29,347 nt of DNA from Chloroflexota bacterium (GCA_021796315.1 JAJYOH010000013.1:1-29347), one strand, 5' to 3'; positions 1 to 6,632 are shown, counted from the stretch's first letter. Translations and numbers: made by a program. The notes: generated by a model not told the origin, from the sequence alone.

Positions 1-345
1 GGTTCTTTTACGGCACATGAAATCTTGAAGAAATTACGGGAGCAGAATCGGAAAGAATTGCTTGATTTATTTAGCCAGAAGAAACGCGACCAAAGACACG
101 AACACAGCATCTGGCAGGATATCCAGGCAAAGAATATTTATTCGATGGATGTTTTGCAGCAGAAAATGGAGTACATTCACCAGAATCCGGCATCAAAAGA
201 TTGGATGCTTACAAAAGACCGAGCTGATTATTTATATTCCAGCGCAGGTTATTATGATTATGGGAGAAGGCCTATTATTGAGATTACAGATATAAATGAA
301 TGGTTGACATCTGGCCCTTCGCCGAGGACGGCGAAGGGAGCATAA
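1..345 (+). CDS. REP-associated tyrosine transposase (RAYT), C-terminal part
   Basis: The reading frame is open to the left edge, so the N-terminus with the catalytic HUH and Tyr residues lies outside the window. What remains has the family's C-terminal layout: a SFTAHEILK helix, an SIWQ segment, then MEYIHQNP and a DYLYSSAGYY motif, matching the usual YIHxNPVKxG...YxWSS tail of IS200-like RAYTs. These single-copy transposases act on REP palindromes. Here the last codons run through a perfect 10-bp hairpin at 315-338, so the protein ends in a repeat-encoded tail, and the same hairpin core recurs at 4332-4386. An in-frame TTG at 25 is internal, not the start. Family assignment is firm; whether the gene is intact upstream is unknown. 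Confidence 0.85.
   Translation, partial: GSFTAHEILKKLREQNRKELLDLFSQKKRDQRHEHSIWQDIQAKNIYSMDVLQQKMEYIHQNPASKDWMLTKDRADYLYSSAGYYDYGRRPIIEITDINEWLTSGPSPRTAKGA
315..338. repeat. REP-like hairpin at the RAYT 3' end
   Basis: Perfect inverted repeat with 10-bp arms CCCTTCGCCG / CGGCGAAGGG and a 4-nt AGGA loop, followed by GAGCA. It overlaps the last codons of the transposase. The core GCCGAGGACGGC and the trailing GGGAGCA are shared with 4365-4390, which supports one repeat family. It could also act as a transcription barrier. Confidence 0.75.
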
Positions 346-358
346 AGTGGTTATTTGA

Positions 359-436
359 CGTCATTGCGAGGAGGGTGTTTTGCCCGACGAAGCAATCCCC
401 AACTCGATAAACAAGATTGCTTTGCTCGCAATGACG
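359..436. mobile_element. Short palindromic element with TCATTGCGAG ends, copy 1
   Basis: A 78-bp element bounded by perfect 12-bp inverted repeats, CGTCATTGCGAG at 359-370 and CTCGCAATGACG at 425-436. The interior contains GACGAAGCAATC and GATTGCTTTG, which also tend to pair. The same ends and the GAGG shoulder recur at 8741-8886. It carries no gene. It sits directly upstream of the aldo/keto reductase, and a spurious upstream ATG reads through it in frame. It looks like a non-autonomous (MITE-like) element, though no target duplication was identified. Confidence 0.7.
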
Positions 437-456
437 CGAATCAAAAGGAGCAAACA

Positions 457-1440
457 ATGCAATACTTCAATCTTGGCAAGACCGGTTTGAAAGTTTCCCG
501 CCTTTGTCTCGGCATGATGAGTTATGGTTCAAAGAAATGGCGCGAATGGGTTTTGGAAGAAAAGGAAGCAATGCCTTTTGTCAAACGCGCACTCGACGCA
601 GGCATTAACTTCTTCGATACCGCCGACGTTTATTCGCTGGGCGCAAGCGAAGAAGTGCTGGGCAACACATTGAAAACGCTCGGCGCCAAACGCGAAAATG
701 TGGTTATCGCCACAAAAGTTTTTCAAGTGATGAGCGACGACCCGAACGATCGCGGACTCTCGCGCAAGCACATCATGGACTCGATTGATAAATCCCTGAA
801 GCGTCTCAAGACGGATTATGTTGACCTGTATCAAATCCATCGCTGGGATTATTCGACTCCCATCGAAGAAACCATGGAAGCGTTGCATGACCTGGTCAAA
901 GCGGGCAAGGCGCGCTACATCGGCGCGTCATCCATGTTCGCCTGGCAATTCATGAAAGCATTGCATGTTTCTGAATTACATGGCTGGACAAAATTTGTCT
1001 CGATGCAGAATCACTACAACCTGGTTTACCGCGAAGAAGAACGCGAGATGATCCCGCTGTGCGTGGATCAAGGCATCGGCTTGATCCCGTGGAGCCCAAT
1101 GGCGCGCGGATTCTTTGCAGGCAACCGCAAACATGGCGGCGGTGGCGAAACTGTCCGCGCAAAAACCGATCCGTTTGCCGATCAGCTTTATTTCCGCGAT
1201 GAAGATTTCACGGTCGCGAATCGAGCCGATGAAGTTGCCAGGGCGCGCGGCGTCACTGCTTCTCAAATTGCTTTAGCATGGGTGTTGAGTAAATCCCACA
1301 TCACATCGCCCATCATCGGCTCAACCAGGATGGAACATCTCGATCAATCCATCGCCGCGCTCGACATCAAACTGACTGACGAAGAGATCAAACGACTCGA
1401 AGAACCGTACAAGCCGCATCCCGTGCTCGGACATTCCTAG
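457..1440 (+). CDS. Aldo/keto reductase (YajO/AKR11-like)
   Basis: NADPH-dependent oxidoreductase of the TIM-barrel aldo/keto reductase superfamily, 327 aa, cytoplasmic. The catalytic tetrad is complete: D54 and Y59 in FFDTADVYS, K87 in VVIATKV and H128 in LYQIH. The cofactor end is represented by SPIIGSTR near the C-terminus, and the protein closes with PHPVLGHS, typical of the YajO-like branch. I chose the ATG at 457 because AAAGGAG lies at 444-450. An in-frame ATG at 355 would add 34 residues encoded entirely by the palindromic element and has no homology to the family. The physiological substrate cannot be read from the sequence. It appears to be a single gene, followed by an AT-rich gene with its own start signals. 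Confidence 0.9.
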   Translation: MQYFNLGKTGLKVSRLCLGMMSYGSKKWREWVLEEKEAMPFVKRALDAGINFFDTADVYSLGASEEVLGNTLKTLGAKRENVVIATKVFQVMSDDPNDRGLSRKHIMDSIDKSLKRLKTDYVDLYQIHRWDYSTPIEETMEALHDLVKAGKARYIGASSMFAWQFMKALHVSELHGWTKFVSMQNHYNLVYREEEREMIPLCVDQGIGLIPWSPMARGFFAGNRKHGGGGETVRAKTDPFADQLYFRDEDFTVANRADEVARARGVTASQIALAWVLSKSHITSPIIGSTRMEHLDQSIAALDIKLTDEEIKRLEEPYKPHPVLGHS

Positions 1441-1459
1441 CATGATGCGCCAGATCTTC

Positions 1460-1468
1460 TGGTATACA
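1460..1468 (+). promoter_or_regulatory. Possible extended -10 promoter of the FRG gene
   Basis: TGGTATACA gives an extended -10 (TGn plus TATACA) 26 nt before the preferred start at 1495. No good -35 hexamer lies at the expected distance. Weak support. Confidence 0.35.
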
Positions 1469-1494
1469 AAGTCTGTTGCTTCATGGAGACCATT

Positions 1495-2355
1495 ATGAAA
1501 ATAAAAGAACTTCACTCTTGGAATGAATTTGGTGGCGCAGTTGATGAATTGCAACAGCGCCACCAAATTGATAAAACAGACTGGCCAGAAGAAGTACATA
1601 CACCTGATTTGGTATTTAGGGGCCAATCGGATGCTGGTTTAAATTTAGAGACAACACTAGAGCGTGCAATAGCAGGTAAACAAAAGTTGATCGATTATTA
1701 TTCTTTGATTCAAAAAGCAAGGAGCAGGATTGAGACTTTTGCAGATAAACATTGGGATAAATTTCCTAATGATACTGAATTTCAAGAATGGTTGAAAGCC
1801 AAAGATAGCACGAGACTCTCGTATTCTCCCGAATTACTTGAGTACATGATTTATTTGAGACATTATGGCTTCCCTTCACCTTTGCTTGATTGGTCGAGAT
1901 CCCCATATATAGCCGCATATTTTGCTTTTCGTGATTATCGTAGTACTGCTAAGTCAGTTGCAATCTTTGCATATCGTAGTTACGTTGGAGCTAAAATTTT
2001 CAAGTCATATGGGCCAGGTAATAGATTAGCAAAACCAAATATTACGTTAATAGAAGCGGATATTCGATCAGACCAAAGACATTTCCTTCAGCAAAGCCGT
2101 TACACTGTATGCACAGAAGGCGTAGGGTCTGAATTAAGTTATTGTAGCCACGAAGTTGTTGTAGAAGACCAAAACCTAATCAAGGATGTATTGCAACAAG
2201 ATTTGTTATTGAAAATTATTGTGCCTGCAAGTGAAAGGAGGAAAGCGTTAAGGGAATTAGAATCATATAACATCAATGCATACTCGCTTTTCCCATCGGA
2301 AGAAAGCCTTATGGAAACAGTGTTTTTACGCGAGCACTTAATTCCGTCCAAGTAA
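1495..2355 (+). CDS. FRG domain protein
   Basis: A 286-aa protein carrying the uncharacterised FRG domain. The diagnostic pieces are LVFRGQ at residues 39-44, the RHYGFPSPLLDW block at 122-133 followed by SPYIAAYFAF at 136-145, and a later HFLQQSRYTVC segment. The biochemical function of the domain is not established. FRG proteins are often scattered in accessory DNA, and some sit near defence genes; that is background knowledge, not something shown here. The start at 1495 is preferred over the in-frame ATG at 1483 because GGAG at 1485-1488 sits 6 nt before it. The coding region is clearly AT-richer than the flanking reductase and ABC genes, which suggests horizontal acquisition. A strong terminator follows. 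Confidence 0.8.
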   Translation: MKIKELHSWNEFGGAVDELQQRHQIDKTDWPEEVHTPDLVFRGQSDAGLNLETTLERAIAGKQKLIDYYSLIQKARSRIETFADKHWDKFPNDTEFQEWLKAKDSTRLSYSPELLEYMIYLRHYGFPSPLLDWSRSPYIAAYFAFRDYRSTAKSVAIFAYRSYVGAKIFKSYGPGNRLAKPNITLIEADIRSDQRHFLQQSRYTVCTEGVGSELSYCSHEVVVEDQNLIKDVLQQDLLLKIIVPASERRKALRELESYNINAYSLFPSEESLMETVFLREHLIPSK

Positions 2356-2361
2356 GAGAAG

Positions 2362-2386
2362 AGACGCCCTTACAGGCGTCTTTTTT
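2362..2386 (+). terminator. Rho-independent terminator after the FRG gene
   Basis: Stem AGACGCC / GGCGTCT (2362-2368 with 2375-2381), loop CTTACA, followed by a run of T to 2386. It begins 6 nt after the FRG stop codon. Confidence 0.85.
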
Positions 2387-2451
2387 ATTCCTTCTCTCCA
2401 CTCACCTTCATCCAGGCTTTTTTCATATTCAGCGCGTCCTCTTCCATGATG
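2387..2451 (-). pseudogene. 3'-end relic of the endonuclease IV-like gene
   Basis: On the minus strand these 65 bases match the last 65 bases of the intact gene at 7870-7934 at 60 positions. Read in frame they encode the same final 21 residues, from IMEEDALN to GEKE, followed by a stop (TAA here, TAG in the intact gene). All five differences are at third codon positions and silent. Nothing beyond this tail is present: the flank past 2451 is unrelated AT-rich sequence. It is therefore the stub of a once-functional second copy or allele, cut off by insertion of neighbouring DNA, or the residue of recombination. Confidence 0.8.
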
Positions 2452-2534
2452 AACCTTTTTTAAGTTAAAATTAAACGTAAAGATTCCAACCTGGAAAAGA
2501 GAAAGTCTTGCTGCTTTTATTGGTAAAATAATTT

Positions 2535-3488
2535 ATGGCAGAAACAACCTTGGCAATGCAACCGATCATCGAAGTTGAAAACCTGACCAAACGTTACAAA
2601 GGCGCAAAAGCCAATGCTGTGGATGGAATATCCTTTTCCGTCGCGGCGGGGGAATTCTTTACATTGCTCGGCCCGAACGGCGCCGGGAAAACAACCACCA
2701 TTTCCATCCTGACCACAACACTCAATCCTACATCCGGCGCGGCGCACATCGCCGGGCACGACATTCGCCGCGCGGCCAGCGCGGTGCGCCAAAATATCGG
2801 CATCATCTTCCAACAGCCGAGCCTGGACTTCAACCTTACCGCGGAGGAAAATGTTCGTTTTCACGCGGTGCTTTACGGACTGTATCCGTTCCGCCCCACT
2901 TTCTCGTCCATGCCGCGCGCCTATAAACAGCAAGTGTCCGAGCTGGCTGCGTTGCTGGGACTCGAAAAGGATATGGGCCAGGCCGTGAAAAAGTTTTCGG
3001 GCGGGATGCGCCGCAAACTGGAGATCATCCGCAGCCTGCTGCATAAGCCCGGAGTTCTCTTTTTGGATGAACCCACTTCGGGCCTCGACCCGGTCAGCCG
3101 GCGCACGCTGTGGGAATATCTGCGCCAGGTGCGGCGCGAACGCGGCACGACCATTTTCCTGACCACCCATTATCTGGATGAGGCCGAGGAAGCCGACCAG
3201 ACCTGCATCATCAATCATGGCCGCATCGCGGCGTCCGGATCGCCGGAACAGGTCAAGGCGCAATTGACCGAGACTTATTTGCTGATCGACGCCCAGGACC
3301 GGAATAAATTGCGGGATGAACTGCGCCGCTTGAAGGTCGAGTTTACGGAAACGTCTTCCTTCAAAATCAATGTTCACAACGAAGACATCCAAAGCATCAT
3401 CAAGGCCATCGAGACTCCGCTGAGTCTCGTCAAGACTCACGACCCATCGCTTGAAGATGCGTATCTGGAGATTATCAAAGAATCATGA
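2535..3488 (+). CDS. ABC transporter ATP-binding protein (DrrA-like)
   Basis: ATPase subunit, 317 aa, of an ABC-2 type exporter of the DrrA/NodI branch. Walker A is GPNGAGKTT (46-54), the Q-loop is near FQQP (92-95), the signature is FSGGMRR (154-160), Walker B is VLFLDEP (174-180) and the switch His is H212 in TTHYLDEAE. A C-terminal extension after residue 230 ends with the SLEDAYLEI motif typical of drug and polyketide exporters. It overlaps the permease gene by 4 nt (ATGA), so the two are translationally coupled. No Shine-Dalgarno precedes the ATG; TAAAAT at 2524-2529 is at the distance expected for a leaderless message, but lacks a convincing -35. Substrate unknown. Confidence 0.92.
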   Translation: MAETTLAMQPIIEVENLTKRYKGAKANAVDGISFSVAAGEFFTLLGPNGAGKTTTISILTTTLNPTSGAAHIAGHDIRRAASAVRQNIGIIFQQPSLDFNLTAEENVRFHAVLYGLYPFRPTFSSMPRAYKQQVSELAALLGLEKDMGQAVKKFSGGMRRKLEIIRSLLHKPGVLFLDEPTSGLDPVSRRTLWEYLRQVRRERGTTIFLTTHYLDEAEEADQTCIINHGRIAASGSPEQVKAQLTETYLLIDAQDRNKLRDELRRLKVEFTETSSFKINVHNEDIQSIIKAIETPLSLVKTHDPSLEDAYLEIIKES

Positions 3489-4264
3489 AAGAAGTCTACG
3501 CTGTTCTGACTTTGGCCTACCGCGACTTATTGAAGCTGCTGCGCGATCCTACGCGGCTGATTTCCGAACTCATGTTCCCGCTGTTATTTATCGTCATCCT
3601 GGGTGGGAGTTTGCAGAGCAGCTTTGGGAAAGGCTCGGACTTTGATTACATCACCTACATTTTTACCGGCGTCTTCGCCCAGACTTTGTTCCAGTCTGCC
3701 GCCATGGGCGTCATCTCGCTGATAGATGACCGCGAGAACGACTTCAGTCAGGAGGTCTTTGTCTCGCCCATTTCGCGCTACACCATTATTTTGGGAAAGA
3801 TCGTCGGCGAGACGCTGGTTGCGATGACACAGGCGCTTGGCATTCTGGTCTTTGGTTTTTTGGCCGGAGTGAGATTCTCTTTCGGACAGTTGCTCGGTTT
3901 GGGCTGGTCTGGCGTGGTGATCTGTTTGTTCGGCGCGGCCTTCGGCGTGATCATCCTCTCGAACCTGAACAACCGGCGGACAGCAGACCAGGTCTTTCCG
4001 TACATCATGCTGCCGCAATTCTTTCTGGCGGGAGTGTTCAATCCGATCCAGTCCCTGCCCTGGTATCTCGACATTCTCTCGCGCATCTCGCCGATGCGCT
4101 ACGCGGTGGATTTGACGCGCGATATCTTTTATCTTGGACGCACAGACTACGCCCATGCCGTTTTGCAGGGGCCTGTTTACAATCTTGTGTTGATGACGGC
4201 CGGTTTCCTGGTGTTCCTGGTGATCGGCACATTCATGTTCGTGCGCAAAGAGCAGAACCGCTGA
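3485..4264 (+). CDS. ABC-2 type transporter permease (DrrB-like)
   Basis: Integral membrane partner of the preceding ATPase, 259 aa, with about six hydrophobic segments. The first follows PTRLISELMFPLLFIVILGG, the last spans the C-terminal AGFLVFLVIGTFMFV. Conserved ABC-2 permease features include the LRDPTRL amphipathic start, the DRENDFSQEVFVSPISR cytoplasmic loop, and the FFLAGVFNPI...LPWYLDILSRISPMRYAVD block before the last membrane segment. Together with the ATPase it should export a hydrophobic compound or lipid. The start overlaps the upstream stop, fixing the reading frame. No terminator is evident; a REPIN-like hairpin pair follows after 67 nt. Confidence 0.92.
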   Translation: MKEVYAVLTLAYRDLLKLLRDPTRLISELMFPLLFIVILGGSLQSSFGKGSDFDYITYIFTGVFAQTLFQSAAMGVISLIDDRENDFSQEVFVSPISRYTIILGKIVGETLVAMTQALGILVFGFLAGVRFSFGQLLGLGWSGVVICLFGAAFGVIILSNLNNRRTADQVFPYIMLPQFFLAGVFNPIQSLPWYLDILSRISPMRYAVDLTRDIFYLGRTDYAHAVLQGPVYNLVLMTAGFLVFLVIGTFMFVRKEQNR

Positions 4265-4331
4265 TAAAACTGATCGAGCGAACTGTTTATTACACTGGGG
4301 GCACTCAAAGGTTGTTGGTAAATAGGCTCAA

Positions 4332-4386
4332 GCCGCCGTCCTCGGCGGCGCTTTGCGAGTAAATCCTGCGCCGAGGACGGCGCAGG
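4332..4386. repeat. REPIN-like pair of inverted REP hairpins
   Basis: Two hairpins in opposite orientation. The left one, 4332-4349, has 7-bp arms GCCGCCG / CGGCGGC around TCCT; the right one, 4365-4386, has 9-bp arms CCTGCGCCG / CGGCGCAGG around AGGA. The right copy continues as GGAGCA, as does the hairpin at the transposase end (315-338). Two opposed REPs separated by a short spacer is the REPIN arrangement mobilised by RAYTs in other bacteria. Confidence 0.75.
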
Positions 4387-4434
4387 GAGCAAACTCATCT
4401 ACATACTTTTAGCGCACCCATTACACTTGCAACC

Positions 4435-4463
4435 CTGAAACCATTGGGTAAATCATTTATAAT
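4435..4463 (+). promoter_or_regulatory. Promoter of the HU-like gene
   Basis: Perfect -10 TATAAT at 4458-4463, with CTGAAA at 4435-4440 as a 4-of-6 -35 at 17-nt spacing. Transcription would begin near 4470, leaving a leader of about 138 nt that contains the palindrome at 4479-4509. Confidence 0.6.
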
Positions 4464-4478
4464 ATTCGCAGCAAGTTT

Positions 4479-4509
4479 CCTTCATATGAAATTCAATTTC
4501 ATGTGAAGG
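4479..4509. promoter_or_regulatory. 31-bp near-perfect palindrome in the HU-like gene leader
   Basis: Arms of 15 nt (CCTTCATATGAAATT / AATTTCATGTGAAGG) around a single C, with one G-U-compatible mismatch. It starts about 9 nt after the predicted transcription start. It could be an operator or, as RNA, a long 5' stem-loop that protects the message. Its right arm ends in AAGGAGG, but only a four-codon frame follows, so that is not a gene start. Confidence 0.6.
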
Positions 4510-4607
4510 AGGACAAAGAGTGGTCTGTTTATAAAGAGTTCGCCTAACACCGCGTACGCCCGATTGTTTTATACCTTCATCCCATACACAAAATTTGGAG
4601 GGACGTC

Positions 4608-5018
4608 ATGAATAAACTGGCAGCAATCAGTCAACTACGGCCCAGGATCATCAGCCAGGGATTGATAGACCTGGAAAAAATGTCGGAGAGGGTTTCCAGG
4701 AACACGACCTATAACACCGAAGAGATATACAGCATCCTGCGGCTCGACACGAAAGGGATCATCGCGGCCCTGCAAGCCGGTGAGACCGTCAAGATCGACG
4801 GGCTTCTTACCCTGACGGCTAACATGAAAGTCGGCGGCGAAGTCGATCTGGTCATCCGCGTCGACCGCGGGGCGATAGCGGCGTTGAACAACCCGCAGCT
4901 ATGGACATCTGACAAAGTAGCCAACCGCGCGAATATGACCAGGACAGCCGACGAGTTGATCGCACTGCATAACGAAAACAACCCCGAAGACCCGGTGGTC
5001 GAGGAAACGACTGCCTAA
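4608..5018 (+). CDS. HU-like DNA-binding domain protein
   Basis: A 136-aa protein. Residues about 30-95 resemble the HU/IHF fold used by HU-like proteins: VSRNTTYNTEEIYSIL as a helical part, then GETVKIDGLLTLTANMKVGG as the beta part ending the dimer core. The C-terminal 40 residues are acidic and probably disordered. The expected role is non-specific DNA binding or nucleoid architecture, inferred from fold similarity only. The start has an excellent Shine-Dalgarno, GGAGGG at 4597-4602. It stands alone, with its own promoter and long leader, and is followed by an unusual palindromic tandem repeat. The call is tentative because the sequence is divergent from classical HU and longer (usual length about 90 aa). 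Confidence 0.55.
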   Translation: MNKLAAISQLRPRIISQGLIDLEKMSERVSRNTTYNTEEIYSILRLDTKGIIAALQAGETVKIDGLLTLTANMKVGGEVDLVIRVDRGAIAALNNPQLWTSDKVANRANMTRTADELIALHNENNPEDPVVEETTA

Positions 5019-5049
5019 GGCCGCGGACTTTTCGCCCATCCTGCCCGCG

Positions 5050-5155
5050 CGACTCACTAGAGTCGTTTGTGTGACTCAGTAAAGTTAAATTTACGACTCA
5101 GGTGAGTCGTTTGAATGACTCACTAAAGTTATTTTTACGACTCACATGAGTCGTT
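5050..5155. repeat. 44-bp tandem repeat of CGACTCA/TGAGTCG palindromes
   Basis: Two full 44-bp units start at 5060 and 5104 and a partial third at 5148, with a partial unit before 5060. Each junction is an inverted repeat: CGACTC-ACTA-GAGTCG (5050-5065), CGACTCA-GG-TGAGTCG (5094-5109), CGACTCA-CA-TGAGTCG (5138-5153), with centres exactly 44 bp apart. Eight GANTC words fall within about 105 bp. Unit interiors share TGACTCA and CTAAAGTTA-like stretches but have diverged, so the conserved part is the palindrome. Regulator or iteron-like binding array is possible. There are no spacers of the CRISPR type. Confidence 0.85.
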
Positions 5156-5266
5156 CAATGTTTCCCGGCGAGAAATATTAAGCCGCCTTCAAATCTGGCC
5201 CTGACGTCACACTGGGAGCAAAGCCGCTGATGAGAACTGATCTTGCAAATTGCGTATTGGTCGGCG

Positions 5267-5275
5267 TGCTATACT
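5267..5275 (+). promoter_or_regulatory. Extended -10 promoter candidate
   Basis: TGCTATACT forms an extended -10. Transcription would start near 5282, just at the AGGAAA ribosome site of the small ORF at 5291. No good -35 at standard spacing. Confidence 0.45.
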
Positions 5276-5290
5276 ATTCCAGGAAATGTT

Positions 5291-5389
5291 ATGAATCTTG
5301 CGCCACCTAATAAACCCAAATGGGATGTTAGACGGATGCCGCATAAACCCTGGTTGGGCGCTGGCACAACATTCAGCAAAGGGAAATAA
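5291..5389 (+). CDS. Small 32-aa ORF, translationally coupled to the SHOCT gene
   Basis: Begins MNLAPPNKPKWDVRRMPHKP and ends TFSKGK; basic and proline-rich, with no family recognised. AGGA at 5281-5284 gives a ribosome site 6 nt before the ATG. The stop overlaps the start of the next gene as TAATG (5387-5391), a classic coupling arrangement. It could be a leader peptide that controls translation of the membrane protein, or the truncated end of a former gene: it contains GTTAGAC at 5327-5333, which resembles an attC end. Real expression is unproven. Confidence 0.4.
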   Translation: MNLAPPNKPKWDVRRMPHKPWLGAGTTFSKGK

Positions 5390-6372
5390 TGAATACATCA
5401 ACGCGTTCTTTTTCTGTTAGACAAAATTTTATAATCCTTCTCTTACTTACTATTAGCGGCATTGTAGTTACATGCTGGCTATTATTAATGTTACTTGTGA
5501 TTATGACAGGCGGACCAATTTTTCAAGACAAAAGCCAAACATCTCTTGATATATTCATGGTTTTTCTTTTTCCGTTTTTTCTTGCTATCATTACGAGTAT
5601 TTTTTCCTTGATTTTTACGGCTATCGCTCGACAAAAATGGTGGATTTCCGTACCTTTATCAATACTCCTACTTGGATTACCGTTGGTAGCATATATATTT
5701 ACATGGTTTGCCTCTTGGGTTGCCCGTTTATTTTATATATCTACGCCAGAAGATGAAGAACGAACAAAAAAGTTTCTCAGTATGTCCATCGTGTCAAAAG
5801 CAGAAAAGCCTGCCTCTGACGTAGAGCAAATAAAAAAGATGAAGTTACTTTTAGATGAAGGAATCATCTCACAAGACGAATTTAATCTTCAAAAGCAAAA
5901 AGTTCTTTCAGACATAAACAAAGAAATAACAATGCAAAACGCTCCTCGATATTTCTCGGTGTGGCAGGCTACCATCGCCGCTGTAGTTGGTGGCTTTTTG
6001 GCAGGCGCAATACTTATTGCAATTAATTTCAGAAGATTAGATAAAAAAGAACAATTTAAAGGTAGTTTGATTGTTGGGGTTATAGGGTTTATGATTGCCG
6101 TAACAATTAGCACAGCCACAACAATGATAGTCACAAGCCTCCCTATCTGGCTTATAATCCCCGTTACTATTGTTTACCCAATTCTTATTTACCTGTGGCA
6201 TAACGAAGCAATGAAAGACGAAATTAGTAATTTAATCGCAACAAAGCAAGCCAAAAATGAATCTTGGTGGCTTGTATTGGGCATATCTCTTGTTACCATT
6301 GTTATAAATTACATAGTCGCAATTTCTGTGTTAATCATAATTGCCTATTTTCAACCTACCACAATTAACTAG
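5389..6372 (+). CDS. Multi-pass membrane protein with internal SHOCT domain
   Basis: A 327-aa AT-rich gene. Hydrophobic segments lie at about 14-40, 53-79, 85-115, 192-213, 226-250, 252-270 and 293-321. Between the third and fourth, residues 145-173 (VEQIKKMKLLLDEGIISQDEF and following) form a SHOCT motif, the short helical module usually found at a protein's end and thought to aid oligomerisation. Here it is placed centrally as a cytoplasmic linker. Function unknown. AAAGGG at 5378-5383 serves as the ribosome site, and the start overlaps the stop of the small ORF. The base composition differs strongly from the conserved genes nearby, and an attC site starts 18 nt after the stop, so it is probably an integron cassette gene. 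Confidence 0.75.
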   Translation: MNTSTRSFSVRQNFIILLLLTISGIVVTCWLLLMLLVIMTGGPIFQDKSQTSLDIFMVFLFPFFLAIITSIFSLIFTAIARQKWWISVPLSILLLGLPLVAYIFTWFASWVARLFYISTPEDEERTKKFLSMSIVSKAEKPASDVEQIKKMKLLLDEGIISQDEFNLQKQKVLSDINKEITMQNAPRYFSVWQATIAAVVGGFLAGAILIAINFRRLDKKEQFKGSLIVGVIGFMIAVTISTATTMIVTSLPIWLIIPVTIVYPILIYLWHNEAMKDEISNLIATKQAKNESWWLVLGISLVTIVINYIVAISVLIIIAYFQPTTIN

Positions 6373-6387
6373 TATGTTTACAAAACC

Positions 6388-6516
6388 GCGCCTAACAAAG
6401 CGTGCAGGCGGACTTGGTGGTACGCGCCGCGCTGGATTCGCTGTCTCGGCGAGGAGCTTTTTTCCGTTTTGTTGGCTGGTTCTCCCACCAAGCCGCTAAC
6501 GCGAGCCGTTAGCCCG
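6388..6516 (+). other. Integron attC recombination site
   Basis: R'' box GCCTAAC at 6390-6396 and R' box GTTAGCC at 6508-6514 bracket an imperfect inverted repeat. The inner arms GCGGACTTGGTGG (6408-6420) and CCACCAAGCCGC (6485-6496) pair perfectly except for one extrahelical A, the hallmark asymmetry of attC sites. The central 64 nt form the variable loop. It directly follows the SHOCT gene, as expected for the downstream end of a cassette. No integrase gene is present in the window. Confidence 0.7.
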
Positions 6517-6553
6517 CCCGTGCAAAATTAGGTTCTACTGACAAAACAAAAAC

Positions 6554-6583
6554 TTTACGGAATCTTCATAGGACCTTTATATT
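6554..6583 (+). promoter_or_regulatory. Promoter of the zinc-ribbon gene
   Basis: TTTACG at 6554-6559 and TATATT at 6578-6583 with an 18-nt spacer; predicted start near 6590. An 18-bp palindrome with 6-bp arms ATCTAG / CTAGAT (6595-6612) lies between this start and the ribosome site and is a plausible operator. Confidence 0.5.
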
Positions 6584-6632
6584 CACGTGAGAGAATCTAG
6601 ATGACGCTAGATAATTTTGAAAGGAGTATATT

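Noticed and set aside
355..456. N-terminal extension of the aldo/keto reductase from an ATG at 355
   Set aside because: The 34 extra residues are encoded by the palindromic element, lack family similarity, and a good ribosome site precedes 457.
4541..4570. Another attC half-site (GCCTAAC followed by ACCGCGTACGCCCG)
   Set aside because: No matching GTTRRRY box or inverted partner lies within normal attC length, so it may be a chance word or a remnant.
5050..5155. CRISPR array
   Set aside because: The 44-bp units are contiguous with partly diverged interiors; there are no unique spacers and no cas genes.
5207..5401. Minus-strand frame of 64 codons
   Set aside because: No ribosome site, overlaps the coupled small ORF and SHOCT start, and no recognisable similarity.
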